Notes: generated from the letters alone by a model not told the origin. A stretch of DNA of 64,000 nt from Sthenelais limicola (GCA_942159475.1 OW804096.1:142345951-142409950), one strand, 5' to 3'. Positions 10,320 to 21,960 are shown, counted from the stretch's first letter. Numbers and translations are program-made.

Positions 10320-10676
10320 GGCAAAAAAAAATATAGGTGTGTTTCCGATTTATCTGGCTGAAAACTAGGTAGGGGGGGTGGTAACTTTTTTTTTTTTATT
10401 TTTTTTTATTAGGAAACCACCTCCCAGGCACTGAAAAAAATGTCTATTTTAAAACAATAGTTGTTTTAAACAAGGGAAATGTGCTTTTTGACAGTTCCAG
10501 GTTAGGAAAACCTGTTTTCCTGCTTTTATCAGCTTTTTTTGTCAAAAAATCCAAAAAAAGTAAAGTATGGTATCAAAAAAATCAGGAATGGTAAAAAAAT
10601 GGTGAGGTAGGGGAAGGTTTTTCTAGGTAGGGGGGGGGGGGGTAAATCGGAAACACACCTATTTTTTTTCTTGGCC
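10320..10676 (+). mobile_element. MITE family E, copy 1
   Basis: Inverted ends ATAGGTGTGTTTCCGATTTA and TAAATCGGAAACACACCTAT are bordered by A-runs and T-runs. The interior holds two homopolymer G runs and a T-rich block. The same element is at 30028-30374. Confidence 0.88.
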
Positions 10677-10854
10677 TAAGCGAATGCAGGACTAGTTCTG
10701 CATGCTTCCTGGATGCAGAGTGGGGCCAATGTAAGTCCCTTGTTCCAGTGGTGCCCCATTCCAGTCCAGTCAGCAATCTGAGGCAATTTCACATCTCTGT
10801 CTTCCGTCAACGTGGCGTGAGGATGGTCCGCATAACATACAGCAGAATCTAGAC

Positions 10855-10912
10855 TGGGTCAGATTTTTAGAACATGCACAATCTACAGTTCTACAGATTT
10901 AAAAATCTGGAT
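10855..10912 (-). mobile_element. MITE-A end fragment (A3-like)
   Basis: Only the first ~57 bp of a MITE-A (GGGTCAGATTTTTAGAACAT, then AGTTCTACAGATTT) is present, cut by a truncated family B copy. Confidence 0.7.
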
Positions 10913-11204
10913 TCTGTTGAAATCTGGCATACAGTTATTTGGCAACATTTATATCGAAAATTTCAAGAATGTTTTCATCAATATCATAGCTTGTATAAAT
11001 GATGTATGAAAACCAAATGCATGATGGGAAAGATGAGGACTTGTGTTATGGAAACATGTATAACAAATGGATATTGACATGAGAACATTGATAAATAGTC
11101 CATACTGAACATGGCATGTTTTCTATAGATTTTATACTGTACCATTAGTCCCATAATTCCATGCGAATCAAGATTCAAAATGGCGGCTATGCAACTCCCC
11201 TATT
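10911..11204 (-). mobile_element. MITE family B, truncated
   Basis: Matches the reverse of 8618-8966 but lacks one terminus at its left. It ends GCAACTCCCCTATT and contains TCAAAATGGCGGC. Confidence 0.85.
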
Positions 11205-11343
11205 GTCATTCTTTTTGCCATTAAAGCTGCTCCCTAACATCGGCCAAAAAATAAAGATTCTTGTTACGTTCTTTTCTAACTATTTGACCATATTTTGGAG
11301 GATTTTGTCTGGTTGTTTCTGCTACAAGGCTTCATAAACGCCC

Positions 11344-11420
11344 ATATTTATAAGATAAGATAAGATAAGAAAATCTTTTATTTGTCAATAGCTCGATATT
11401 ACATTATGAAAGGAGACAAA
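11344..11420. repeat. Retroelement-like 3' tail with (GATAA)n
   Basis: ATAAGATAAGATAAGATAAG followed by AAATCTTTTATTTGTC looks like the simple-repeat tail and terminus of a LINE or SINE in reverse orientation. No coding part is present. Confidence 0.35.
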
Positions 11421-11821
11421 TTAACAAGTCTACATGTCTATATGAAAGAAGTGTTCCATTTCTACCGACAGTTACCTTCAGTTTTGGATGTATTTGACCT
11501 ATACTGGACCGAGTGAGAAATAAAAGAAAGTAAGAAAGCATATATATTATATATATATATCAGAAGGATCCTACGACAATGACAATATATCATCTGTTTT
11601 AATGTAGCATCGAATAAACTTTCATTATGCCTTACATCAATATATATTTGGAGGCTCTGTCAATATCCTTCCCTGCGGTAGCTACTTATTATCGCTCACT
11701 GGCAGCCGTTTTCTCCCGGCCGATTCGACATGAAATTCTTGTTTAAACATAAAATAGCAGCAAGATATGAATACATCCAGTCACATTGGGTAAGATTGTT
11801 TTTTGTCGTAATAGTGAGACT

Positions 11822-11905
11822 GCAGCTTTCAAGCTGCATTCTCAGCAATTACAACTAACAAAATCTTATCAAATTTACTCATATTGTGACTGAATTTATC
11901 AATAT
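11822..11905 (+). repeat. Dispersed repeat R, uninterrupted copy
   Basis: AGCTGCATTCTCAGCAATTA to TGACTGAATTTATCAATATT is homologous to 17968-18280, where a MITE-A interrupts it. This copy gives a second empty-site comparison for MITE-A. Confidence 0.6.
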
Positions 11906-12425
11906 TCTGCTGCTAGAGCGAAAAAAGCCTCTGGCAATTATAAGTGAAGTCATCATAGCAAAGGATTTTGGCAGTTCCTCCAAATACAATAAGGATGTTT
12001 TAGACCCTGTAGCAAAAACAACTCAACAGAATCCTCTGAAATTTCAGTCTATAGAGTGTGCAAGTGTCATGGCGGTGGGGCGCGAATTAACGAAAATTAG
12101 TCGTGTAGTTGTACCGATGTGTGGACCGAAAGTAAATAATCCCCATAGAGTTAGCATTGGGGCGATAAATAATCACTCTTTACATCGCCCCTGTAAAGGT
12201 TTAAGGATTATGGAGGCTATAGTTGAAATCGTGTGCCTCTACAGATGGATATATATGTGAGTTAGAAGTCCTAAATCTATATGATCGTTGAAAGAACAGA
12301 GATTTAATATTGCGGTAACGTTGGGGCTATGGGACTTTCGCGCGACATGTCCACATGACGTCATGAAACTGCAACAGTAGCATGACTCAAAAAATCCCCG
12401 CGGTGGACTACTTACGCGCCCTATT
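11906..12425. other. Unique sequence with a 124-codon open frame of doubtful value
   Basis: A plus-strand frame at 11886-12260 begins inside repeat R and has no recognised domain. A TGACGTCATG (CRE-like) lies near 12357. I see no splice structure and would not call a gene. Confidence 0.25.
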
Positions 12426-12427
12426 GA

Positions 12428-12505
12428 ATTTTAGATGGGCTGGAAAAGAATGGAAAAATTTAGAAAATATTTAATTTTTTGACCAAGGTTAACTGAGACT
12501 GCAAC
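12428..12505 (+). repeat. Dispersed repeat S
   Basis: TTTTAGATGGGCTGGAAAAG through GTTAACTGAGACTGCAACTT recurs at 32225-32315 and, inverted and interrupted, at 18385-18600. Confidence 0.6.
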
Positions 12506-12544
12506 TTTAAGATATGTGTGAACCTGGGACTGCTGTAGCAGAGT

Positions 12545-12735
12545 GGAGAAGTATTGAGAGTTGGTGTGGGCTAAACCCTACCTCCTCCTCTGGTCATAGA
12601 GCAGACAGAGTGGGGAAGTATTGAGAGTTGGTGTGGGCTAAACCCTGCCTCCTCCTCCCCTGGTCATAGAGCAGACAGAGGGGGGAAGTATTGAGAGTTT
12701 GTGTGGGCTAAACCCTGCCTCCTCCACTGGGCATA
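12545..12735 (+). repeat. Tandem repeat, ~66 bp x 3
   Basis: Three units containing GAAGTATTGAGAGTTGGTGT, GGGCTAAACCCT and GGTCATAGAGCAGACAGAG, with small indels in the CTCCTC portion. Confidence 0.92.
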
Positions 12736-12945
12736 GCAAACTGATCAAGCCTAAACTGGGCCTGCTGACTATTACTACTGCAACAACCTATAACATCCTG
12801 CTACTGATCGATAACCAATCAATACATAGGGTACACAAGCATGTGTGGGTCAGCACTGCAGGGCTGGCAAGGATCGCTGCTATCTGTATGTATGCCAGCA
12901 GTGGCCAATACTTGGCAATTGACATTTTGTACTGAAAGTATATAA

Positions 12946-13182
12946 GTGTCAGATTATCAGAAAATGTACAATTCACCTTCACCAATCCTTTCAAATAACC
13001 CAAATTTAAGTGAAAAGTGACGTTCAAAATGCACAATGAAACACAATAAAAGAGATACTTTTAATCAACACAATGCCAAAGATACTATGATATACCCATA
13101 ATTTATCATTTTTCAGTCTAATTTAACTGAAGTTACCAAATTTGTAGAGCAGCCGATTGTACATTTTCTGAAAATCTGAGGC
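12946..13182 (-). mobile_element. MITE-A copy (A2), worn ends
   Basis: Left tip GTGTCAGATTATCAG and right tip ending ATCTGAGGC carry several substitutions. The interior is A2. Confidence 0.85.
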
Positions 13183-13812
13183 ATATCACTATTTTACGTT
13201 TGATGCCTCCAAAGAAGTCCATTCATTGAAGATTAGAAAGCTGGATTCTCAGTGGATTTCTTAGTCGAGGCAGTAGTGAGTAAATATGATGATGTGCTCT
13301 AATATAGTAGGTTTTGTTTACAAGAAAATGGTGTGCTCTAATATAATTAAAAATTAAAATTAAATTAATAAATAAGGTTTTGTTTACAAGAAAAACAAAA
13401 AAAATCAGACTTACACCAGTCTACATTCTCAGTTAACAACGATAAAAAACTGAAGTTTTTCTACTTTTGTTTTCAATTCAATGATTATAGAACGTAAATT
13501 TGTTATAATATAACATAACAAATTTAGAAATATTGTACGGTTTCTGGAATATCAATGTTAACGAGAACCAATTTAGAAAGAACTGAAATTTCAAGTGGCC
13601 AATTTCGGGCCGATATCTTGGTAGCGCTTACTTTTAAAATTGGCCAATTTTCTTTTACATCTTTGACAGGTGCACTCTTAAAAAGGCCGATTATGGAAAA
13701 TATAAAATGTGGGGACAGGAACTGCTAAAATTACAACAGTTCAATTTGTTGGTTTTAATATTCAAGTTCCCCCCTTATAGCTGATCATAGTAGAGGGTCA
13801 TACTGTATATTA
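13183..13812. other. AT-rich sequence with a short direct repeat
   Basis: GTGCTCTAATATA followed by GGTTTTGTTTACAAGAAAA occurs twice between 13292 and 13395 with an AATTAAA-rich insert in the second copy. No gene seen. Confidence 0.4.
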
Positions 13813-14038
13813 GGGTCTAGACTTCGGAAAACGTACAATTGGCCTTCACCAATCCTCTCAAATAACCCACATTTAAGACAAAAATCAGGTTAAAAAAACA
13901 GTTCAACATAACCAGACAGATTCATTGAATGAATACAATACAGATTACACTTAGATACACCTAGTATTTATCAATTTTCACTCTAATTTAGCAGAATTTG
14001 AGAGATGTGTAGAACTGCATTTTCTGAAAATCTGACCC
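13813..14038 (-). mobile_element. MITE-A copy (A3)
   Basis: A3 interior (CCAGACAGATTCATTGAATG) with a diverged left tip (GGGTCTAGACTTCGG) and a right end that lost about ten bases next to TGTAGAACTG. Confidence 0.88.
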
Positions 14039-14879
14039 AGATAGTGGGAGCTCCTAGATACTCTAGGATGATCCGGGTTCTAATCCACCAGTGTTATATG
14101 AATAATGAGTCTATATGGATATAAAGAATTATGTCTAAAATATTGGAAAGAACTACAGTGTATAGAAAGAAGTCCTAAGGCTTGGATCCTAAGATCTAGA
14201 ATGGTCTTTATTGTAGAACCGGTATACAGTTACATTGTTGATACATGTGCCTATAGCGTATTGGAGGAATATCTAATGAGGGGAGGGTGTTACCCACTCC
14301 TCTACATGTTACCGTATTCAGAGCAATAAATTTCTGGTTCTTATTACCTTATAAATTGAGCGTAGAATGTTTGGTCCAATTATTAAATTAAATCATAACA
14401 ATAAATGTTAATTGTGGTCATTAAAGTGATTACCCATTGTTACGTTATTCTTACGTAACATGATGTAACACAAGCACACATCTGCAAGTATGAATGGTCA
14501 ATATAAGACGGTCACCTGTCAATATGTCATGAGTATTGACCATAGAGCAAGTAAAGAAATGCCTTGTGTTTGACCAACAGTCCCCATGCAGCGTCGTATC
14601 GTGAATACCACTCCCTTTATCGCTCACCCTCTATATGTCCTCAACAAATACCTCCCTTGCAATTCAGGATGAAAAATTGGTTTTTATTGATTTCCTTTCT
14701 CCGCTTCTTTCTTATAAAATGGTTCCATCTGTGCTCGAACACAATCATAATTGTAAAATGAGTCGAGGACTGGAATTGAGAACACCCTTGGGTGAATATG
14801 TTCAGAACTTTTCTTCCTACATATTTATTTCTTGTTTTATTTTGTATAGGATGGTTGTCAGGTGTCTTGCCGCTCGATC
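14039..14879. other. Unique sequence, no supported gene
   Basis: Several 65-85-codon frames are open at 14105-14329 and 14564-14889 in overlapping registers. None shows a domain, and adjacent registers look equally plausible. Confidence 0.3.
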
Positions 14880-14883
14880 ATGT

Positions 14884-15118
14884 GGGTAAAGTCGCCAGAA
14901 AATGTACAATTCAGCTTCGACAATTCTCTGAAATAACCCGAATTCCAGCCGAAAATAAAGTTCAAAATACAGTTCAACCTAACCATACAGATTGCTAGAA
15001 TCAATGCAATGCCGAATATACTCGAATTTACCTAGCATTGACCAAATTGCAGCCTAATTTAGCAGAATTTACTAAATGTGTACAGCTACCAATTGTACAT
15101 TTTCTGAAAATATGACCC
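14884..15118 (-). mobile_element. MITE-A copy (A1), variant left tip, TSD ATGT
   Basis: Left tip GGGTAAAGTCGCCAG is the variant type. Exact ATGT flanks at 14880-14883 and 15119-15122. Confidence 0.94.
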
Positions 15119-15629
15119 ATGTACCTTCATCACTCTCCAGTCCTCCAAAGTGTCTCGTTCTTTAGTTTGAAATATTTCTATTCAGGCTGTCAAATCTCTA
15201 AGAGTTAATACTTTTTAAACAAATTTTTCATCAATCCCCGATCAAATGTTTTTTCGCTGTTGCTCAGCAAGATGTTAACTCATGTATTGATGCTATTCTT
15301 TGTCTGCCTTGACTTCGTTTTCTTTTACAATCTTTCCTGCGTTTACGAGGTGTCCCAGGGACTGGTAAATCTGTTAGTTCCATTTGACATTGCTTCAAAA
15401 AATTCAATTCAATTCAATTCAACTAACTTTAGATTTAAAATCTTCCACCCTAGGTGGTTTTATCCATTCTGGGGAGAATTTTTTTATATATATTTTTTTA
15501 AATTAAACTAATTCTTTATTTCCAAAGATGTCACATCTTGTCTAGAGGAGCATATTCTCTGTAGAATTAAATTGAAAAATACTTTATTTGTCTGAGGTTA
15601 TACAGGTACAAGTATGAAAGTTAGACAAA

Positions 15630-15847
15630 TAAAGGGTGGTCTCCACTGGCTGTGGTACGCTCTGCGGTAAGCTCTGCGGTAAGCCTTGCGATGGTGCTGT
15701 GTTGGTGAGGAGTGACGAGGTCCTCTCTACATCGTTCACTGACCATGTAAACAAGGACCTCGTCATTCCTCTCCACCTACAGAACCAGCACAAACCATCG
15801 CAAGGCTTACCGCAGAGCTTACCGCAGCCAGTGGAGACCACCCTTTA
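15630..15847. mobile_element. Family F near-palindromic foldback element
   Basis: TAAAGGGTGGTCTCCACTGG on the left is mirrored by CCAGTGGAGACCACCCTTTA on the right. Complementarity continues with few mismatches for about 90 bp per arm (GCGGTAAGCTCTGCGG, GCCTTGCGATGG, GACGAGGTCCT), leaving a ~25-bp centre. This single palindrome yields the two mirror-image open frames here, which are not genes. The interrupted copy is at 829-1266. Confidence 0.92.
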
Positions 15848-17088
15848 ATGACCGGGCTTCTGGATAAAATCCAGGTCTTCCAGCCGTCACCTCAGAAGTA
15901 ACGAGGTAATATTTTGTATAAGTTCTATTCTTGTACATCTGCTATTGTAGTAACTGTAACGACTTGATTCTCTCTTTATTATTAGTTTTTTTTTTTTTTT
16001 TGAAAGGTTTTTATTCAACATAGTCTGCCATCGTGGCTCTTACAATTCTAAATGACTTCCTTGTCGTACCTTGTATTTTGTAGTTTTTTTGGTATTTTCT
16101 TGATTTTCTTTCACACACTTAACAATATTGGATTTGTTACACTTGTCCAATCAACATGAGTAAGAAAAAGTCATTCGACTACCATTAGATATGGATGTAA
16201 GAGACCTAGTACAAGACAGGGTATCTACCGATAAGGTTTTTAATCCCCATCCCCTTCTAGTTCACTAAGGATTCTTTCCCACAACCTATCCTTGGATTTC
16301 TTCTTTCCTGTTACTACATTGTTATACTCCATCACTCTTATATTCATTTTCATTTCATTAATAAAGGCAGTGAAATTTATTCTGTTTATTATTAGTTGAA
16401 AATATCGATGTAATGTTGTTACCAAACTCCCCACAAATGTATATATAATATGCAACAATAGCCAGGAACCTTCATACCCATCTCATCTCATAATTGAGTA
16501 ACTCATATAAACTCGTAAAACCTCACCATGTAAACCATTAACTTCATATAAATTGTTTTTGTTATATTGTAGAAGATAAGTTTAGTTCGGTTACAAAAAT
16601 ACAGTTGAGTCTTAGGAACCTCCAGAATGTATCATGCATTGATGCCATAATTTAGAATTGTCTACTTTCATTAGAAATTGTTCCGGAAAAGGACACCAAA
16701 GCAATTCAATCACGAATAAAAGAACCAACGATGAACAACAGATAGAATAGAAAAAAACAGAAATAGAAGAAGAACAAATAAAAGAAGGTTCACAGACAAA
16801 GTGATTATAATGGACATGTTTAGAATTGATTTAAACATGTTCAATGTTATGGTTATTGTGGATTAGCTTTAATACTTAATAATTGATTAAATAAGTGTAA
16901 AGTGTATAAACAAGAACAGATCTCGATATTAAAATCGTTCGGATAAGCAGCTAAATAAGTAGATGTCTTACTAAAACCAAACAAGAGCATAACAAAGGCA
17001 CTCTTGGAAGACGTATGTTCTCAAAGAAAAAGGCGAACCTTTTTCTATATTGTATGTAACTGTATTACAAATCAGAAATAATACTTAT
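15848..17088. other. AT-rich unique sequence
   Basis: A T17-like run lies near 15988. A 72-codon minus-strand frame at 16240-16458 has a natural-looking composition but no known domain and no splice signals that I can pair. Nothing else recognised. Confidence 0.35.
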
Positions 17089-17092
17089 ATAT

Positions 17093-17327
17093 GGGTCAGA
17101 TTTTCAGAAAATGTACAATTGTCAGCTCTACACATTTAGGAAATTCTCCTAAATCAGGCTGGAAAATGAAGAATACCGGGCATATCTAAATATATTTGGT
17201 ATTGCATTGATTTAAAGCATCAGTTCTCTTATGTTTAATTGCATTTTGAAGCTCATTTTCGTCTTAAATGTGGGTTATTTGAGAGGATTGGTGAAGGCGA
17301 ATTGTACATTTTCTGAAAATCTGACCC
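17093..17327 (+). mobile_element. MITE-A copy (A2), TSD ATAT
   Basis: Full A2 copy, standard tips at both ends, exact ATAT flanks (17089-17092, 17328-17331). Confidence 0.95.
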
Positions 17328-17457
17328 ATATATATATATAAAAGGGAATGTCAGTGAGGTGCCTGGGGAAACTGTAAAGATGAAAGGTGTAGCTACACAG
17401 TGGGTGAACCAGCTCCTCTTGTTCACTCTCAGTGCTAGAAGATGTACTGTAGATTGG

Positions 17458-17522
17458 AGGAGGAGGAGGGGGGGGGGGGGAGTGTGGGGGGGATGGGGTG
17501 GGGTGTGTGTGGGGGGGATGGT
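17458..17522 (+). repeat. G-rich low-complexity tract
   Basis: Runs of 8-12 G separated by TGTG and ATGG could support G-quadruplexes on the plus strand. Confidence 0.85.
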
Positions 17523-17562
17523 AGGTTGATTTACGCCTGTTTTACACCATACGTTTGTATAA

Positions 17563-17782
17563 TGTAGATTTTCAGAAAATGCACAATCTATACACATCTC
17601 TCAAATTCTGCTAAATTAGAGTGAAAATTTATAAATACTAAGTATATCTGAGTTTATTCTGTATTGTATTCATTCAATAGATCTGTCTGGTTATGTTGAA
17701 CCGTATTTTTCACCTGATTTTTTTGCCTTAAATTTGGATTATTGTAAAACTGTAGATTGTGCATTTTCTGATAATCTGACCC
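17563..17782 (+). mobile_element. MITE-A copy (A3)
   Basis: A3 interior (CATTCAATAGATCTGTCTGG). The first few bases of the left tip are lost, and a gap near 17742 removes the GAGAGGATTGG block. Confidence 0.88.
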
Positions 17783-17967
17783 ACATACCCAGTTTCTCTC
17801 CACTCCTGAGTGTGTTGGGAGGTGTAATGTAAACTAGGAGGTGGTAAGGGAGGTGGGCACAGGCGCTGATTTGGTCTGTAGGCAATGCTTTGATGATCTG
17901 CCAGGCAGAAAATAAGGTATAATTAGACTTTACCACGCCCCAGAGAAGAAGAAGAAAATAGTCCATT

Positions 17968-18280
17968 TAAAGCTGCGTTGTCAGCTTGTTGTAACAAACA
18001 CAATCTTCCCAGGTTTACTTATGTCATGACTTATGTGGGTCAGATTTTCAGAAAATGTACAATTGACAGATAGATACATTTAAGAAATTCTCCTAAATTA
18101 GTCTGAAAAATGATGAATACCGGGCATATCTGAGTATATTTGGTGTCACATTGATTTAAAGTATCTGTTCTGTTATGTTAAACTGCATTTTGAAGCAGGA
18201 GGATTGGTGAAGGCGAATTGTACATTTTCTGAAAGTCTGACCCATGTGACTGAATTTATCAATATCCTCCTGCAAAAGGG
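17968..18280 (+). repeat. Dispersed repeat R, interrupted by MITE-A
   Basis: The two halves 17968-18036 and 18244-18280 align with the continuous copy at 11822-11905. The MITE-A duplicated ATGT at the junction before GACTGAATTTATC. Confidence 0.65.
18037..18243 (+). mobile_element. MITE-A copy (A2, internally deleted), TSD ATGT
   Basis: Standard tips and exact ATGT flanks. It lacks about 28 bp around TCATTTTTGTCTTAAATGTG. Inserted in repeat R. Confidence 0.94.
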
Positions 18281-18384
18281 AATGTCAGTACATTTGTTTT
18301 CAAAGAAATTTTATTGAGCTCCTTTCGGTGGTACAGTGATATTCTGGGGTGGGGGTGGGGGGTGGGGGGGTCAAGGGGTTTTAA

Positions 18385-18600
18385 GATTAAAGTTGCCCTC
18401 TCGGTTAATGTCGGTAATACAATATTTTATATTAGCTTAGGTCCCTTCAGTTCCTATGTCTGTTTATCTTTTTCCAAGTTTTATTTCCTGACTAGTTTTG
18501 GCATTTTGTTAAGCCTTCTTCAGCGGTAATATTTTATACCTTTTCTTCCATTCTTTTCCAACCCATCTAAAAGTCATTTGACGTCCTTCTTTGTATTTGG
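18385..18600 (-). repeat. Dispersed repeat S, inverted and interrupted
   Basis: The reverse strand carries GATGGGTTGGAAAAGAATGG (near 18570) and TTAACCGAGAGGGCAACTTT (near 18395), separated by about 120 bp. The same two blocks are adjacent in 32225-32315. Confidence 0.5.
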
Positions 18601-18790
18601 AGGACCAGCCCGAATCCCTTCCTTGTGACTTTTGAGAAATAGTTTACAATAACAAACACATTCTAGTGGAGAAATCCAACTCTTCCCAGATTATTCCATA
18701 TCACTGGGGCATCTAATATACATGATAGAAATCATGGCTATCCGCCTTATATGCAGTGAGATCAGCTATTACAATAAAGGTTACATATAT

Positions 18791-19025
18791 GGGTCAGATT
18801 TTCAGAAAATGTACAATTCAACTTCACCAATCTTCTCAAATAACCCAAATTTTAGAAGAATATAAAGTTCAAAATCCAGTTCAACCTAACCAAACAGGTT
18901 GCTAGAATCAATGCAATGCCGAATATTCACGAATTTACCTAGTATTGACCAAATAGCAGCCTAATTTAGCAGAATTTACTAAATGTGTACAGCTGCCAAT
19001 TGTACATTTTCTGAAAATCTGACTC
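18791..19025 (-). mobile_element. MITE-A copy (A1), TSD ATAT
   Basis: Full A1 copy with exact ATAT flanks. One base of the right tip has changed (GACTC). Confidence 0.95.
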
Positions 19026-19404
19026 ATATATATGTCACACTAGGTATTTTACCAGCGTCTAGGTCGACAATAATACAGAAATATCCCCCACCCCCCTCCC
19101 TAATAACATCAGCTCTGGTCAATAAACATACATTCAGCATTATTTGGTTGCCCCAACCCCATCCCAGGTCTCCTGCATATAAACGGTTCTAACGTGATAG
19201 GGCCTCTCTGCTTGATTACTCAGGGATTTATTGTTCTAATTTTCCACTGCCTATTATCACTCTTGATCAAGGGTCCTTAGAGGGCCAAGTGGTTTATAAA
19301 TTTGATTTACAAAGTAGTATTTGGTACTTGGTCTTGGATCTTTGCTAGAAGTAATAACTTAACAATGCTTGGATGACAGTTTTATCGCAATAAGGAACAT
19401 ATGT

Positions 19405-19639
19405 GGGTCAGATTTTCAGAAAATGTACAATTGGTAGCTGTACACATTTAGTAAATTCTGAAAAATTAGGCTGCAATTTGGTCAATACTAGGTAAATTCG
19501 AGTATATTCGGCATTGCATTGATTCTAGCAATCTGTTTGGTTAAGTTGAACTGTGTTTTGAACTTTATTATCGTCTGAAATGTGGGTTATTGGAGAAGAT
19601 TGGCGAAGTTAAATTGTACATTTTCTGAAAATCTGACCC
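19405..19639 (+). mobile_element. MITE-A copy (A1), TSD ATGT
   Basis: Full A1 copy with standard tips and exact ATGT flanks (19401-19404, 19640-19643). Confidence 0.96.
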
Positions 19640-19934
19640 ATGTAGGTGTCTAGGGAGCACATATTTGTTTTCATCCCAAGGAACATTTTTTCCGTTATTT
19701 CCCCAAGAAACATCATAAGATGAAAGGTTTCTTTGCTGCAACAGTCATTGTTCATTCTTGTTTAAGACCCAGTCGGTCTCCTGATGTTTCATATTTATAG
19801 TTTTAATCTTTTTTAGTATTTAATAATTTAATGAAGAACATAATAAGCTTGTCATTATAAAAGCAATTGGCAAAGTATCTTAAATATAAATCTATGTTTT
19901 TGAGGTGGGTTTTTTCCCTGGCTATAATCTTTAA

Positions 19935-20465
19935 GAAAGTCTTTTCAGAAAACGCAGAAGTTTAGTTTGCAGTCAATGAAAATAAATGAAATGAAAAATA
20001 ACTGTCCAACAGAAGTGATGCATTGATCGAAAGAAACCATATCTTTAATAATAAAGTCTTTTAAAAAAGACATAAAATCCTAGATTGTAGTCAAAGTTAA
20101 AAGAACAAAAGACCGACAGAGTCGGACAATTGGCCACAAGAATCCACAGAATCGCTTATAATGATATACTTTTTGCTTGGTCACCAACTTATCTAACAAA
20201 AGCAATTCAACAAAGGCACAAAATCTGAATTCGCAGCCAATGTCAAAGAATAAAAGGCCAAGAGAAATGATGAATTGGCCACAAGGAAACCACAGAATCA
20301 CTTAATACCACCATACTTTTTCTTGATTTTCTTGATCTTTATTAAAATCTTTTCACAAAGACACAAAATCTGAGTTAAAGAACTACTACAAAAGGCCAAG
20401 TAACAGAAGAAGCAATGAATGCGCCAAAGGAAACCACAGAATCACTTGCTATGGCCTTATTTGAG
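19935..20465 (+). repeat. Degenerate ~150-bp tandem repeat, four units
   Basis: Blocks ACACAAAATCTGA, GGCCAAG, GAAACCACAGAATCAC and CATACTTTTTCTTG recur in the same order at about 150-bp spacing with heavy divergence. An old tandem duplication is the simplest reading. Confidence 0.6.
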
Positions 20466-20479
20466 CACATTGAGCTCTA

Positions 20480-20714
20480 GGGTCAGATTTTCAGAAAATG
20501 TACATTTGACAGCTGTACACATTTAGTAAATTCTGCTAAATTAGGCTCCATTGTGGTTTATACTAGGCAAATTCGAGTATATTCGGCAATGCATTGATTC
20601 TAGCAAGCTGTTTGGTTAGGCTGAACTGTATTTTGAACTTTATTTTCGGCTGAAATTTGGGTTATTTGAAAAGATTGGTGAAGCTGAATTGTACATTTTC
20701 TGAAAATCTGACCC
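20480..20714 (+). mobile_element. MITE-A copy (A1), TSD TCTA
   Basis: Full A1 copy with exact TCTA flanks (20476-20479, 20715-20718). The non-AT-only duplication shows the tetramer is a true target-site duplication. Confidence 0.96.
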
Positions 20715-21179
20715 TCTAAATATGGAGCATCGTGATAAAGGTGCTTCCTGCTAGGCTGCTACAACAAAAGGAGCCTGTCTTTCTATAGATAGGAACCGCT
20801 GGTGTTATTTATGGGACAGGGCGGCCTGGCATTTAACTGTTGAATAAGGCCAATAGATAGAGCTGCTCCCATGTAGGCAATGAGCAATTAACTTTGGTCT
20901 TTCACTGTGTCTTTGGGATGTTAAAAGAGAATAAGACAGGGTGGCCGAGAGAGGTTAATGGTTTAGATTCTAGACTCTTCTTATATATTCTCTTCTTCTT
21001 CGGCTCCTCTACCCTGCCCGTGTTTTCCTCTGTTTTGGGTAATTTATAATCTTATTATAATAAAGTTTTTCATGCTTTTATCGGCTTTGAGTCTTTTGGG
21101 AAGCTTTTGGTTTGTATTTCTTTCATGATCATGTTTCTTGTTATGTTTCTTCCCTTCCTTCTGTTGCTGCTCATTCCTA

Positions 21180-21193
21180 TCCTCCTGGTCTTG

Positions 21194-21234
<41 letters not shown>

Positions 21235-21960
21235 GCTCCTTCTCCTGCTCTTGCTCTTCCTGCTGCTCTGGCTCTTCCTGTTCCTCCTGCTCCTGCTCCT
21301 GCTGCTGCTCCTTCTCCTCCTGCTCCTGCTCCTGGTCTTGCTGCTGGTCTTGCTGCTCCTGCTCCTGCTGCTCCTCCTCCTGCTCTTGCTCTTCCTGCTG
21401 CTCTTGCTCTTCCTGCTACTCTGGCTCTTCCTGTTCCTCCTGCTCCTGCTCCTGCTGCTGCTCCTTCTCCTCCTGCTCCTGCTCCTGGTCTTGCTGCTGG
21501 TCTTGCTGCTCCTGCTCCTGCTGCTCCTTCTCCTGCTCTTGCTCTTCCTGCTGCTCTGGCTCTTCCTGTTCCTCCTGCTCCTGCTCCTGCTGCTGCTCCT
21601 TCTCCTCCTGCTCCTGCTGCTGGTCTTGCTGCTGGTCTTGCTGCTCCTGCTCCTGCTGCTCCTCCTCCTGCTCTTGCTCTTCCTGCTGCTCTGGCTCTTC
21701 CTGTTCCTCCTGCTCCTGGTCTTGCTCCTGGTCTTGCTGCTCCTGCTCCTGCTGCTGCTCCTCCTGCTCTTGCTTTTCCTGCTGCTCTTGCTCTTCCTGC
21801 TGCTCTGGCTCTTCCTGTTCCTCCTGCTCCTGGTCTTGCTCTTGGTCTTGCTGCTCCTGCTCCTGCTCCTGCTGCTCCTGCTCCTGCTCCTACTCTTCCT
21901 GCTCTTGCTCTTGCTGCTCCTGCCCCTCCTACGTCCACCTCTTCCTCCTGCTCCCCCTCC
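21180..21960 (+). repeat. CTCCTG/CTTGCT low-complexity array with ~120-130-bp higher-order units
   Basis: CTCCTGCTC-type trinucleotide DNA in which the string TCTTGCTCTTCCTGCTGCTC and the pair GGTCTTGCTGCTGGTCTTG recur about every 120-130 bp. The period is a multiple of three, so five frames stay open (poly-Leu, Ala-Pro and Ser-Cys on plus; Ser-Arg/Lys and Ala-Gly on minus). The sixth (Gln-Glu) is broken by TAG codons. An Arg/Ser-rich protein of about 300 residues is readable on the minus strand. There is no flanking exon evidence, so I treat it as a repeat. Confidence 0.85.

Noticed and set aside
15584..15848. Two mirror-image frames (VSTGCGKLCGKPC...) on opposite strands
   Set aside because: They arise from the family F palindrome, as do the similar frames at 1086-1289.
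16240..16458. 72-codon minus-strand frame with balanced composition
   Set aside because: No domain, no splice sites that pair with a neighbour, and no second exon. AT-rich chance frame is the simpler view.
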